Assembly (NCBI RefSeq): GCF_003063505.1
Contig: NZ_NERW01000002.1
Coordinates: 930,001 to 994,000 of the forward strand
From: Limnohabitans sp. T6-20
Lineage (GTDB): Bacteria > Pseudomonadota > Gammaproteobacteria > Burkholderiales > Burkholderiaceae_C
Length of the DNA stretch: 64,000 nucleotides
Direction: 5' to 3'
A program made the translations under genes and the position numbers. Under the pieces are notes generated by a model. It saw nothing but the letters and a program-made list of their open reading frames with translations. It was not told where the DNA came from and did no database searches. Of the stretch, positions 1-8,475 are shown one piece after another (the stretch's first letter is position 1; the number at the start of each line of letters is the position of its first letter).

Positions 1-404
1 AATTCTGATGCCTTCTGCGTGAACGCTCCACGCTCAGCTTCAATTTCAGCAAGCACCGTCGTCATTTGCTGTTCTTGCTGACTTGCTGTGTTCGCGAAAT
101 CTGCTTTTGATGCTTCAAAAGTACTGTGAGCCTCCTGCAAAGCGCTTTTCCAGAGGGTTTTCATGGCTACTTGCACAGTAGCTGGCAATTCGCTTGTTTT
201 ATCGGATTCACCCGTTGGTCCTCTCAAACGCTCTCCCAATGAAGAAAACCAGACCTCCAGCATCGGGCCCACGGTGTTGGGCGATCCACGGCCCAATTTC
301 ATGCGAACACGTTCGATGGTCGGTTTGAGTTGCTCACTGAGCAATTCGTCGGCTGCGCCGTTGACATCGGTTTGCTGAACACCCCTTGGACTTTTAACTT
401 GCAT
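1..404 (-). CDS. kfrA: KfrA-like DNA-binding protein, N-terminal part (runs off the left edge)
   Basis: The first 134 codons are present, read leftward from an ATG at 404, and the frame is still open at base 1. Residues near 18-50 match the start of the KfrA N-terminal domain: a helix-turn-helix with the signature PTIERVRMKLGRGSPNT. Beyond residue 90 the chain becomes rich in Ala, Gln and Glu, as expected for the long coiled coil of KfrA proteins. KfrA family members are plasmid-type or island-type DNA-binding proteins that often repress their own promoter. The gene is divergent from the tyrosine recombinase at 523 and shares with it a 118-bp intergenic region containing two palindromes. The symbol is by domain resemblance only; the coiled-coil half is not visible. 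Confidence 0.7.
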   Translation of the reverse strand, partial: MQVKSPRGVQQTDVNGAADELLSEQLKPTIERVRMKLGRGSPNTVGPMLEVWFSSLGERLRGPTGESDKTSELPATVQVAMKTLWKSALQEAHSTFEASKADFANTASQQEQQMTTVLAEIEAERGAFTQKASE

Positions 405-432
405 CGCCCTGCTCCTTGCTGTAAATTTACCA

Positions 433-496
433 ACGATAAGAGATATTTATCGTGATTTAAAGGATAAAAAGATAAATAATCTTACATGCTATGTAA
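433..496. promoter_or_regulatory. Two palindromes in the divergent kfrA-like / recombinase promoter region
   Basis: ACGATAA (433-439) and TTATCGT (447-453) form a perfect inverted repeat with a 7-bp spacer. TTACAT (482-487) and ATGTAA (491-496) form a second with a 3-bp spacer. Between them the sequence is very AT-rich, with repeated GATAA words. The position between divergent starts at 404 and 523 suits operators for a DNA-binding protein such as the neighbouring KfrA-like product. Binding is inferred. Confidence 0.45.
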
Positions 497-522
497 TATT
501 TCATCAAAGAAATAAGCCGCCC

Positions 523-1602
523 ATGAACTTGCGCCTGCCCACGCTCAAAAATACACCCGCCCTGGAGCCAGAGGCCCTGAGCGAAGTCACCCAACGCGCC
601 GTCGAAGATCTGCTGCGCGAAGGTGAATCAAAAAACACCCTCATCAGCTACCGCAGCGCCTTGCGCTACTGGGCCGCATGGTTTGGTGCACGCTACGGCC
701 GACAAATACAGCTGCCCGTGCCCACCGCCTGTGTGCTCCAGTTTGTCGTCGACCACGCGGATCGAACCACCGACAAAGGCCTGGCGCACGAGCTGCCCAT
801 CGAGATCGATCAAGCCCTGGTGAAATCCGGCTTCAAAGGCAAACTCGGCGCACTCGCACACAACACCCTGATTCACCGAATTGCGGTCCTGTCCAAAGCC
901 CACCAAATTGGCGAGTTCAAAAACCCTTGCCACGACCCCAAAGTGCGCGAGCTTCTCTCCCGCACCCGCAAGGCCTACGTCAAGCGGGGTGCCCTCCCCC
1001 GCAAAAAAGACGCCCTCACCAAAGAGCCTCTTCAAGCCATCTTGCAAACGTGCGATGACTCAGTCATCGGCATCCGCGATAGAGCACTGATCTTGTTCGC
1101 CTGGTCCAGTGGCGGGCGCAGGAGATCCGAGGTGGCCAGCGCAGACATGCAGTTTTTAAAACGCACCGGCCCCGATGCCTATCTCTACAACTTGGCGTTC
1201 TCCAAAACGAACCAAGCCGGCGCAGAACGCGCTGAAAACCACAAACCCATTTTTGGCCTCGCAGCGCAAGCCCTCTCGGCATGGCTCACCGTCAGCCACA
1301 TCACCAGCGGGGCGATTTTCCGAAGAGTGCGCAAAGGCGGTCACATCGCTGAAGCGCTCTCCCCTGCCGCTGTCAAAGATATCGTTAAAAAGCGATGCTT
1401 GTTGGCAGGCATTGACGGCAACTATGCCGCCCACTCCCTGCGCTCAGGGTTCGTGACAGAGGCAGGCTTGCAAAACGTTCCCCTCGCTCAGACCATGGCC
1501 ATGACGGGGCACCACAGCGTCTCCACCGTGTTGGGGTATTTCCGCATCACACAAGCGGCTGAGGTGACAGACCTTATGAGAGATGCGCGCCCCAACACTT
1601 GA
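523..1602 (+). CDS. Tyrosine recombinase / phage-type integrase
   Basis: A 359-residue site-specific recombinase that would cut and rejoin DNA through a 3'-phosphotyrosyl intermediate. An N-terminal SAM-like core-binding domain covers roughly residues 18-150. The catalytic domain carries the expected residues: Arg200 in GGRRRSE, His304 and Arg307 in HSLR, His330 in TGHHS and nucleophile Tyr339 in VLGYF. Length is normal for the family, and all catalytic residues are present, so the protein should be active. It is divergent from the kfrA-like gene and followed 50 bp later by the ynfA-like gene. It could be the integrase of a genomic island, or could resolve cointegrates for the nearby Tn7-like element, which has no visible serine resolvase; the sequence does not decide. 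Confidence 0.88.
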   Translation: MNLRLPTLKNTPALEPEALSEVTQRAVEDLLREGESKNTLISYRSALRYWAAWFGARYGRQIQLPVPTACVLQFVVDHADRTTDKGLAHELPIEIDQALVKSGFKGKLGALAHNTLIHRIAVLSKAHQIGEFKNPCHDPKVRELLSRTRKAYVKRGALPRKKDALTKEPLQAILQTCDDSVIGIRDRALILFAWSSGGRRRSEVASADMQFLKRTGPDAYLYNLAFSKTNQAGAERAENHKPIFGLAAQALSAWLTVSHITSGAIFRRVRKGGHIAEALSPAAVKDIVKKRCLLAGIDGNYAAHSLRSGFVTEAGLQNVPLAQTMAMTGHHSVSTVLGYFRITQAAEVTDLMRDARPNT

Positions 1603-1652
1603 AGCTCAACTGGGGTATGAACTTGTATGGAAAATCAGGCACAGGAGATCAA

Positions 1653-1970
1653 ATGAAGACCATCACGCTCTATTTCGCAACCGCAATCGCTGAAATCGTG
1701 GGGTGCTACCTGCCCTGGCTCTGGCTCAAGCAAAACGGATCTCCATGGTTGCTGATACCCGCCGGAGTCAGTCTGGCGGCCTTCGCGTGGCTACTGACAC
1801 TGCACGAAGCTGCCACCGGACGCGTCTACGCTGCTTACGGGGGTGTCTACATCTTTGCAGCTATTCTTTGGCTATGGGCCGTCGACGGCATCCGACCATC
1901 GAATTGGGATGTCGCGGGTGTTGCCGTGGCCCTGCTGGGTATGAGCATCATTGCCTTTCAACCGCGCTAG
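1653..1970 (+). CDS. ynfA: YnfA/UPF0060 family small membrane protein
   Basis: A 105-residue protein with four hydrophobic segments spread across its length and the family-like start [20 protein letters not shown] and end [11 protein letters not shown]. The ATG at 1653 is chosen because it gives the usual family length of about 108 residues and follows a GGAG ribosome site (CAGGAGATCAA). The upstream in-frame ATG at 1599 would add 18 unconserved residues and overlap the recombinase stop. The cellular role of YnfA proteins is not firmly established; small multidrug-resistance-like transport has been proposed. It stands between the recombinase and the cad genes and appears to be cargo. Confidence 0.85.
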   Translation: MKTITLYFATAIAEIVGCYLPWLWLKQNGSPWLLIPAGVSLAAFAWLLTLHEAATGRVYAAYGGVYIFAAILWLWAVDGIRPSNWDVAGVAVALLGMSIIAFQPR

Positions 1971-2076
1971 GAACAGATCCTCAATTTGGAGAATGCTTTG
2001 AAAAAAGCGCCTTGCTTGCGGATCTCGGAACAGTGTTTACGGGCGCTCAAAGGGACTCGTACTCCTTTGACGCAAA

Positions 2077-2526
2077 TCAGTGCGCCCCATGCACATGGCG
2101 CGCGCCTCGCTTGCCCACCGACCCCACTTCCTTAGAGGCCTGAGCAATTCCGGAAAGCACACCGCACTCACTGACAGAGCCGTTTCCGGCACAACCGGTT
2201 CGCAACTCAACAAGTTGCCTTTGCAAGACCTTCAGCTCTCTGATTCGAACCGCCACATGCTTGATGTGCTCATCAACCAAGGCGTTGATGTCAGAACAGT
2301 CCTGTGGGGGGGAATCTTTCATGCGCAACAGCGCTCGAATCTCATCCAGGGCCATGTCCAAGCTTCGGCAGTACCGAATGAACGAAAGTCGTTCAACGTG
2401 CTCCGGTCCATAGACGCGGTAGTTGCCTTCTGTTCGCCCCGGCTGTGGCAACAAGGCCTCACGCTCGTAGTAGCGAATCGTCTCCACCTGTGTATCGGTG
2501 GCCTTGGCGAGCTCTCCAATCCTCAT
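2077..2526 (-). CDS. cadR: MerR-family Cd(II)/Pb(II)-responsive regulator, CadR-like
   Basis: A 149-residue MerR regulator. Residues 1-70 form the winged helix-turn-helix (MRIGELAKATD, TIRYYEREGLL-like segment, NYRVYG), then a dimerisation helix. Three cysteines at 77, 112 and 121 sit where CadR/PbrR proteins bind metal, and the tail ends in a short His-containing HVHGAH, also CadR-like. The ATG at 2526 is preferred over one 12 bases earlier because it has GGAGG at a 5-base spacing and gives the standard MRIGELAK start. The gene is divergent from cadA, and the promoter between them has the distorted 19-bp spacer that MerR proteins act on. Cadmium and/or lead is the likely inducer, possibly zinc. 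Confidence 0.92.
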   Translation of the reverse strand: MRIGELAKATDTQVETIRYYEREALLPQPGRTEGNYRVYGPEHVERLSFIRYCRSLDMALDEIRALLRMKDSPPQDCSDINALVDEHIKHVAVRIRELKVLQRQLVELRTGCAGNGSVSECGVLSGIAQASKEVGSVGKRGARHVHGAH

Positions 2527-2563
2527 TGTGTCCTCCATCAGCGGTTGACCATATTTTAGGCGC

Positions 2564-2594
2564 TTGACTCTAAAGTGGCTACAGGGTTTCTAAT
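2564..2594 (+). promoter_or_regulatory. cadA promoter with MerR/CadR operator
   Basis: The -35 box TTGACT (2564-2569) and -10 box TCTAAT (2589-2594) are 19 bp apart, the overlong spacing typical of MerR-controlled promoters. The imperfect dyad ACTCT...AGGGT at 2567-2587 lies within the spacer, as in cadR/pbrR/zntR operators. Transcription would run into cadA, whose ATG is 22 bp downstream of the -10 box. Confidence 0.85.
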
Positions 2595-2615
2595 CGCTGT
2601 AACGAGGAAGAAATC

Positions 2616-4862
2616 ATGAGTACAAGTACATCTTGCGAAGGCGCAAAGCCACAGGTCCGCCCGACTGAGAACGGATGTTCAGCCGCTTCCTGCGTACCCT
2701 TGGTGCAATCTGAGCAGGACGTGGCGCATATGAACACAGACCAGTCACAGAAAAGGTTCCGTATCTCCAACATGGACTGCGCCTCAGAGGAGTCCGAGAT
2801 TCGGCGCGCTGTGGATGGCATCCCGGAAATTGAAGACTTGCGATTCGATCTGGGGGCAAGCGTACTGACCATTTCTGCGAGCCAAGCTGCATTGCCAAAC
2901 GCACTACAGGCGATTCGAAAGGCAGGGTTTAAGCCTGAGCCCATCGACGAAGCCGACAAAAAACCTTCCGGTACAACTAATGCGTCTGCGACCTTTTGGG
3001 ACGTGTGGGGGAAACTTCTAGCGGCGCTCGGCTTGGCATTGGCAGCAGAGGCGATCGCGTACGCCTTCCCTGCGACGACCTGGATCAAAGCCATGGGCAT
3101 GGGCATCGCTTTGGGTGCCATCTTCCTTTCAGGATTCGGCGTCTACGGAAAAGGCCTGGCTGCGCTGCGGCAAGGACGATTGAACATCAACGCCCTCATG
3201 GCAGTAGCCGTCACAGGCGCCTTCTTGATCGGCCAGTGGCCTGAGGCAGCCATGGTGATGGCGCTCTATGCCATTGCAGAGGCCATCGAAGCGCGGGCGG
3301 TCGACCGTGCGCGAGGCGCCATCAAAAGCCTTCTTGCCTTATCACCAGAGCAAGCCGAGGTACGCCAGGCCGACGGCGGCTGGCTTCGGATTGACGTCAA
3401 GTCTGTTGCATTGAACTCGGTGGTACGTATCTCTCCGGGTGAGCGTGTTCCGCTTGATGGCACCGTGCTGGCGGGTCAGAGCGCGGTGGATCAATCGCCT
3501 TTGACAGGCGAGAGCCTGCCCGTGGACAAAGGACCTGGTGATGAGGTGTTTGCCGGAACCATCAACCAGGCCTCTGCTTTGGAAGTCCGGGTCACATCGC
3601 CTGCCTCCGACAGCACGCTCAGCCGGATCATCAAAGCCGTCGAGGAAGCGCAAGCCTCTCGCGCACCGACGCAGCGTTTTGTTGACCAGTTCGCCGCCGT
3701 CTACACACCTGCGGTCTTTGCCCTTGCGGTGCTGGTTGCCGTCGTGATGCCCTGGGTGGCCGGGATCACGTGGCTCGAAGCGGTCTACAAGGCTTTGGTC
3801 CTGCTTGTGATTGCATGCCCTTGCGCCTTGGTCATCTCCACACCCGTCACGGTGGTGAGTGGTCTGGCGGCAGGGGCACGGCGGGGTATTTTGATCAAGG
3901 GAGGCGTTTACCTTGAAGAAGCCCGAAAGATCAAAGCCGTCGCTTTGGACAAAACCGGCACCATCACCGAAGGGAAGCCCAAATTAGTGGCGTTCGAGCC
4001 CATCGCGCCCGACGAGCCAGAGCAACGGGTAGAACTGCTCGCAAAGAGCCTGGCTGCGCGTTCAGACCACCCCGTCTCGAAAGCGATTGCTCGAGGCCTA
4101 GCGGTACAAGCCCAAGAAGTCGAAGCATTTGAAGCTGTCGCAGGTCGTGGCGTCCAGGGGGTGATCGATGGCCACCCCTACATCCTGGCCAATCACCGTT
4201 GGATCGAAGAGCGCGGCCAGTGTTCTGCGACATTGGAAGCACGCCTCGCAGTTCATGAAGAGGCAGGACGAACTGTGACCATTTTGGCCAATCGGGACCG
4301 GGTGATCGCGCTATTCGCTATAGCGGACACGATCAAACCGTCATCGATCGAGGCCATTTCCGAGATGAAGGCGCTGGGGGTCGTTCCCATCATGTTGACC
4401 GGTGATAACGCCGCCACGGCGCGCACCGTAGGACACTTGGCAGGCATTTCAGAAATCCGAGGCAACCTGCTGCCCGAGGACAAGCTCAAGGCGATTGAAG
4501 AGTTCCAAGGACGATACGGTGTGACGGCCATGACCGGTGACGGCATCAATGATGCCCCGGCACTTGCAAAGGCGAACATTGGCTTTGCGATGGGCGCTGC
4601 GGGCACTCACACGGCCATGGAAGCGGCCGACGTCGTCGTCATGAACGACGACCTGCGCCGCTTGCCCGAGACGATTCGCCTCTCCAAACGTACCCATGTC
4701 ATTTTGTGGCAGAACATCACCCTGGCTCTGGGCATCAAGGCGGTGTTCCTGCTCATGGCCATCTTTGATGACGCGTCTATGTGGATGGCGGTCTTTGCCG
4801 ACATGGGCGCAAGCTTGTTGGTGGTTTTCAACGGGCTTCGGCTTCTCAAGGCAGTCAAGTGA
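2616..4862 (+). CDS. cadA: Heavy-metal P1B-type ATPase (Cd/Pb/Zn export), CadA-like
   Basis: A 748-residue inner-membrane pump that exports soft divalent metals using ATP. A heavy-metal-associated domain spans about residues 45-115, with the MDCASEE form of the metal motif (Cys55) found in Cd/Pb/Zn pumps instead of CxxC. The membrane metal site Cys401-Pro-Cys403 is intact, the phosphorylated Asp445 lies in DKTGT, and the hinge motif GDGIND is at 641-646. Extra cysteines occur in the first 26 residues (positions 7, 21 and 26). The start has GAGGAAG upstream. It is driven by the MerR-type promoter and paired with divergent cadR. Length and motifs fit the CadA/ZntA group; exact ion preference cannot be read from sequence. 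Confidence 0.95.
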   Translation: MSTSTSCEGAKPQVRPTENGCSAASCVPLVQSEQDVAHMNTDQSQKRFRISNMDCASEESEIRRAVDGIPEIEDLRFDLGASVLTISASQAALPNALQAIRKAGFKPEPIDEADKKPSGTTNASATFWDVWGKLLAALGLALAAEAIAYAFPATTWIKAMGMGIALGAIFLSGFGVYGKGLAALRQGRLNINALMAVAVTGAFLIGQWPEAAMVMALYAIAEAIEARAVDRARGAIKSLLALSPEQAEVRQADGGWLRIDVKSVALNSVVRISPGERVPLDGTVLAGQSAVDQSPLTGESLPVDKGPGDEVFAGTINQASALEVRVTSPASDSTLSRIIKAVEEAQASRAPTQRFVDQFAAVYTPAVFALAVLVAVVMPWVAGITWLEAVYKALVLLVIACPCALVISTPVTVVSGLAAGARRGILIKGGVYLEEARKIKAVALDKTGTITEGKPKLVAFEPIAPDEPEQRVELLAKSLAARSDHPVSKAIARGLAVQAQEVEAFEAVAGRGVQGVIDGHPYILANHRWIEERGQCSATLEARLAVHEEAGRTVTILANRDRVIALFAIADTIKPSSIEAISEMKALGVVPIMLTGDNAATARTVGHLAGISEIRGNLLPEDKLKAIEEFQGRYGVTAMTGDGINDAPALAKANIGFAMGAAGTHTAMEAADVVVMNDDLRRLPETIRLSKRTHVILWQNITLALGIKAVFLLMAIFDDASMWMAVFADMGASLLVVFNGLRLLKAVK

Positions 4863-4965
4863 TGGCTCCTTGGCAGCTGTAAACCTCTTCCATTTCCTCA
4901 GGATTACTGAGGCCAACGCCTCGTCCCGTGATCAAGCAAGCCTGAAGCGACTAAACTATCAACTT

Positions 4966-5319
4966 ATGAAAAAGTTCTTGGCAATTTTCTTGCTGGTTCT
5001 GTTGCCCTTGCAATACAGCTGGGCAGCAATGGCAAGCTATTGCGAGCACGAAACCAGTGTAACTGCCAAGCACCCTGGTCACCACACCCATGACCATGCG
5101 TCAATTGACCAGCAAGAGTCCAGCAAAAATGCCCCTCAATCGGCGGGCATGGACCATGACTGTGCCACTTGTCATATGGGTTGCACCGCTGCCCTGGTCA
5201 GTGATCTGAGCAAGACCACATTAGCGGCCTCTGACGATCACCCACTTCACCTTCAGGTCATTGCTTCTCATATGGCAAGTGAACGTCCTGAACGGCCTCA
5301 ATGGCCCGTGCTTGCCTGA
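4966..5319 (+). CDS. czcI: CzcI-like periplasmic protein of a metal efflux operon
   Basis: A 117-residue protein with a signal peptide (KKFLAIFLLVLLPLQYSWA, cleavage near 20-23), then a His-rich stretch (HPGHHTHDHA) and a CATCHMGC cluster at 66-73. The start and the SYCEHE segment after the signal resemble CzcI of czc operons, a periplasmic protein thought to modulate induction. The ATG at 4966 begins the signal peptide directly; an upstream extension of the frame is antisense-like overlap with cadA. It precedes czcC by 152 bp, and a small hairpin (CCTCAG/CTGAGG, 4896-4912) lies between cadA and this gene. The His and Cys content argues for metal binding. Confidence 0.75.
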   Translation: MKKFLAIFLLVLLPLQYSWAAMASYCEHETSVTAKHPGHHTHDHASIDQQESSKNAPQSAGMDHDCATCHMGCTAALVSDLSKTTLAASDDHPLHLQVIASHMASERPERPQWPVLA

Positions 5320-5471
5320 TCGGCGAGCCTCGGGTTTCTTTACCTTTCCCTCTTTTCGAATCCCCTGTGTGCGGATGCACATGACGCTTTGCGCGTTGTG
5401 CGTCATCGCCTAGCGACGTGTTGTCGCTGCTCGCTGATCTCCTTGGATGTTTTCACCATTGGAGATGAGCT

Positions 5472-6752
5472 ATGAGTTTGTACAAAAAAAGACCGACACC
5501 GATTCGAATCGCGCTGTTGGTCATGACCCTGAGTGGCTTGGTGCTGACGGCCCAAGCACAAGGCACATCCGCCGCCGCGTTGAGTGGCTCGGTGTCCTTG
5601 AAAGATGTTTTCGAAACGGCGTGGCAAAGGCAACCCGAGGCGCACGCGCTTCAATCGCGTCGCGATGCCGCCCTGGCCCAGGCCAAAGCCGCGTCGATGC
5701 TGTCCCCCGAGCCGCCCTCGCTGGAGATAAGTCAGCGATCAGACCGGATGACAGGCAACAGCGGTGCGCGGGAAGCTGAGGTGGGTATCGCCGTTCCAAT
5801 TTGGCTACCCGGACAACGCACAGCCAGTGCCGATCTGGCGCAAGCTGAAATATCGTTGGTTGAGCGCAAGCTGCTCGCCTCACAACTTCGGCTCGCTTCT
5901 TCCGTCAGGGATGCTTGGTGGGGCTGGTTGCGAGCTCGCGTAGATGCTGAACTGGCGAGCGAACAACTGGCCAATGCACAACGCCTCGCCGCTGATGTTG
6001 CCAAACGGACCAACGCGGGTGATCTGGCAAAGTCCGACCAGCATCAAGCCGAAGGCGCTGTCGCTGCGGCCCAAGCGCATGCCGCCCAAGCTCAAGCTGC
6101 ATCTGCCGCAGCCTTGGCACAAGTGATGGCGCTGACAGGCAGGACGGCTCCGGCAGACTTGAAAGTCAACGCGGCGGTGGAGCCAACGCCAGATTCGACC
6201 CCACATACGGGTGCGTCAGTGGGGCATCCCTTGTTGGCTGAACTGGAGGATCGCATCACGATGGCCGAGCGGACGGCTCAGCTGATCAGCGCCCAGAGGC
6301 GATCCAACCCGGAACTCACGGTGGCCACAGCGCGCGGCCGTGGGGCATTTGGAGAACGCTATGGCCAGACTGTGCTGATTGGCATTCGCGTGCCCTTGGG
6401 TGCTGGCCCTAGGCATGACGCCCGTCTTGCGACTGCACAAGCCGAAGCGATAGAAGTGCAGTCACAACTGGTCCTCGAGCAGGCGCGCATTCAAGCCGAC
6501 AAACAAGGCGCTGCAGCTCGTCTGGAGGCCGCACGCACTCAACTTGATGCTGCGCAGCGACGAGCCCAGCTGGCCAACGAGTCCCGCAGCTTTTTTGACA
6601 AGTCGTTCAGGCTGGGTGAGTCGGATCTGCCCACCCGCTTGCGCATTGAAGCAGAGGCTGCAGAGGCCGCGAGACAAGCCGCTCGAAGCCGAATTGACCT
6701 GGCCTCCGCCATTTCGGCATTGCGGCAGTCCTTGGGCCTGCTGCCTCAGTGA
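5472..6752 (+). CDS. czcC: Outer-membrane factor of RND metal efflux system, CzcC-like
   Basis: A 426-residue TolC-superfamily outer-membrane channel subunit. A signal peptide occupies about residues 1-30 (VMTLSGLVLTAQAQ). It is followed by two long, Ala/Gln-rich helical repeats (VSLKDVFETAWQRQPEAHALQSRRDAALAQA near the start; a matching ARIQADKQGAAARLEAARTQLDAAQRRA near the end), which form the periplasmic tunnel. Start ATG 5472 follows GGAGATGAGCT. The trimer would dock with the CzcB-like adaptor and CzcA-like pump encoded just downstream. The stop overlaps possible upstream starts of the next gene, so translation is probably coupled. Confidence 0.9.
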   Translation: MSLYKKRPTPIRIALLVMTLSGLVLTAQAQGTSAAALSGSVSLKDVFETAWQRQPEAHALQSRRDAALAQAKAASMLSPEPPSLEISQRSDRMTGNSGAREAEVGIAVPIWLPGQRTASADLAQAEISLVERKLLASQLRLASSVRDAWWGWLRARVDAELASEQLANAQRLAADVAKRTNAGDLAKSDQHQAEGAVAAAQAHAAQAQAASAAALAQVMALTGRTAPADLKVNAAVEPTPDSTPHTGASVGHPLLAELEDRITMAERTAQLISAQRRSNPELTVATARGRGAFGERYGQTVLIGIRVPLGAGPRHDARLATAQAEAIEVQSQLVLEQARIQADKQGAAARLEAARTQLDAAQRRAQLANESRSFFDKSFRLGESDLPTRLRIEAEAAEAARQAARSRIDLASAISALRQSLGLLPQ

Positions 6753-6784
6753 TGCTGACACCCCTCAAAAATTCAAGGAACATC

Positions 6785-7321
6785 ATGAAGATCATTCATT
6801 CAACAGTCGCCACCTTTATGGCGCTGATATTCACATTACTCAGTCCTATGGCCATTGCCGGTGCGGGTCACGACCATGGAGAAGCTGCTCCACAAGCGCA
6901 TGGGACAGCACTGCCGCGTTTCGTCGCGGTTTCAGAGGATCTGGAAATGGTCGGCATTGTCAATGGCAAGCAGCTGACGATTTTCCTGGACCGTTTTACA
7001 GATAACAGTCCGGTTAATGACGCTCAAATTGACATTGACATCGAAGGCAGCAAATACAAAGCTGAAAAACACGGCGTAGGTGAATACGAAGTCATCCTCA
7101 AGGACACGCTCAAACCTGGCGTCATTGCCATCACCGCAACCATTCAGGCCGGTGAACTGAACGACCTGCTGACTGGCGAACTCGATTTGCACGAGGACGA
7201 AGATGAACCTGTCAGTGGTTCTTCTTGGAAAGGCATCGCCCTGTGGATCGGCGGGGGGTTATTGGCCCTGATGGCATTAGGCGCGATCGTTCGCTTTCGT
7301 CAACAAGCTCGTACGGCCTAA
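6785..7321 (+). CDS. Periplasmic/membrane-anchored protein resembling an adaptor N-terminal domain (function unknown)
   Basis: A 178-residue protein with an N-terminal signal peptide (about 1-28), a His-rich AGHDHGEA segment after cleavage, and a beta-rich domain (about 40-145) with FVAVSEDLEMVGIVNGKQL and VYLDRF-like text. One membrane helix near residues 148-168 is followed by a basic tail (RFRQQART). The beta-rich region resembles the extra N-terminal domain that some RND metal adaptors carry, here as a free protein anchored in the inner membrane. The ATG at 6785 is chosen for AAGGAAC upstream and a clean signal peptide; GTG 6749 and ATG 6752 are alternatives. It sits between czcC and czcB, 11 bp before czcB. 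Function is inferred from position. Confidence 0.75.
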   Translation: MKIIHSTVATFMALIFTLLSPMAIAGAGHDHGEAAPQAHGTALPRFVAVSEDLEMVGIVNGKQLTIFLDRFTDNSPVNDAQIDIDIEGSKYKAEKHGVGEYEVILKDTLKPGVIAITATIQAGELNDLLTGELDLHEDEDEPVSGSSWKGIALWIGGGLLALMALGAIVRFRQQARTA

Positions 7322-7332
7322 GGAGCCTCAGC

Positions 7333-8463
7333 ATGAAAACAATCAACACTTCAAAAAAACGCCACTGGATGGCACTGGCCACTGCTTTGACCCTTGCAGG
7401 TGCTGCGCTGCCTACGTACGCGGGCGAAGGCCATGACCACGGCGCTGCGCCTGCGACGGCCAATGCCAATGGTCCACAGCGCATGGCCGATGGCAGCGTG
7501 TTTCTGCCCAAACCAGCCCAACGCCAACTGAATGTGCGCACGATGGTGGTGGAAACTGCTGAGGTGCCACGCGTCTTTGAACTCAATGGTCAGGTACTGA
7601 TGGACCCCAACGCTGGGGGCAAAGTCCAGCCCATCAACGCCGGACGCATAGAACCCGGCCCCAATGGCTTGCCCAACGCAGGGCAAACCGTCAAGAAGGG
7701 TCAGGTATTGGCCTACGTGGTCCCTGCGGTCGCCCCCCTGGAGCGGGCCAGCCAGTTGACTCAATTGGCCGAATTTCGCGCTGCCAAAGCGCTTGCTGAA
7801 AAGCGTTTGGCACGTTTGCGCGAGTTATCAGATACCGTACCGCGCAAGGAAGTGGAAGCCGCAGAGAGTGATGTGCTCAGCCTGACCGACCGCATGTCGG
7901 CCGTTGGTGGCGGCCTCAGCAGCAAAGAAGCACTGGTCGCGCCCGTTTCTGGCGTGATTGCCTCGGCGCATGTCGTGGCAGGCCAAGTGGTGGACACGCG
8001 GGAATTGATTTTTGAAATTGTCGACCCGAAGCGGCTGCGCATTGAAGCCTTGGCTTTTGATATCTCAGTGGCCAACAACATCGGCGGTGCCACATTGGCT
8101 GTCGGCGACCAGCGCACGCCACTGGTTTTCATGGGTGCAGCGCGCAGTTTGCGCGAGCAAGCGCTGCCGCTGAACTTCCAAGTGCAAAGCCCGGAACTAC
8201 TAGGTCTGGCCGTTGGACAGCCCGTCAAAGTCTATGTGCAGTCCAAGCAAAAGACACAGGGTATTGCGGTCCCCCAGTCGGCACTGATGAAAAACGCTGC
8301 TAATCAGAACGTTGTGTGGGTCAAGTCTGCAGCTGAGCAGTTTGAACCCCGCACGGTGACGTTCGAGCCCCTGGATGGAGCGCGTGTCACGGTGATCTCG
8401 GGCTTGAAGTCTGGCGATCGTGTGGCGACCCAAGGTGCCACGCTCATCAATCAAGTCCGGTAA
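7333..8463 (+). CDS. czcB: RND metal efflux periplasmic adaptor, CzcB-like
   Basis: A 376-residue membrane-fusion protein linking the inner-membrane pump to the outer-membrane channel. The signal peptide ends near residue 30 (LPTYA), followed by a His motif GEGHDHGAA. A biotinyl-lipoyl-like half-motif (AGQTVKKGQVLAYV) near 110-125, a short alpha-hairpin (about 130-180) with SDVLSLTDR, and the second half-motif (VAPVSGVIASAHVVAGQVV) near 195-215 are all visible, then beta-barrel and membrane-proximal domains. ATG 7333 has AAGGAGCCTCAGC before it. It is 12 bp from czcA, so one transcript is likely. The adaptor may also bind metal through its His-rich start. Confidence 0.9.
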   Translation: MKTINTSKKRHWMALATALTLAGAALPTYAGEGHDHGAAPATANANGPQRMADGSVFLPKPAQRQLNVRTMVVETAEVPRVFELNGQVLMDPNAGGKVQPINAGRIEPGPNGLPNAGQTVKKGQVLAYVVPAVAPLERASQLTQLAEFRAAKALAEKRLARLRELSDTVPRKEVEAAESDVLSLTDRMSAVGGGLSSKEALVAPVSGVIASAHVVAGQVVDTRELIFEIVDPKRLRIEALAFDISVANNIGGATLAVGDQRTPLVFMGAARSLREQALPLNFQVQSPELLGLAVGQPVKVYVQSKQKTQGIAVPQSALMKNAANQNVVWVKSAAEQFEPRTVTFEPLDGARVTVISGLKSGDRVATQGATLINQVR

Positions 8464-8475
8464 AGGGGTCACGAT

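Noticed and set aside
421..432. GTAAATTTAC as a possible left-end copy of the transposon repeat
   Set aside because: It shares only a short AT-rich core with the 22-base unit at 17845-17922 and is itself a palindrome, so similarity is not significant.
2077..2559. Rightward open frame over cadR
   Set aside because: Antisense to a MerR regulator with intact helix-turn-helix and metal cysteines.
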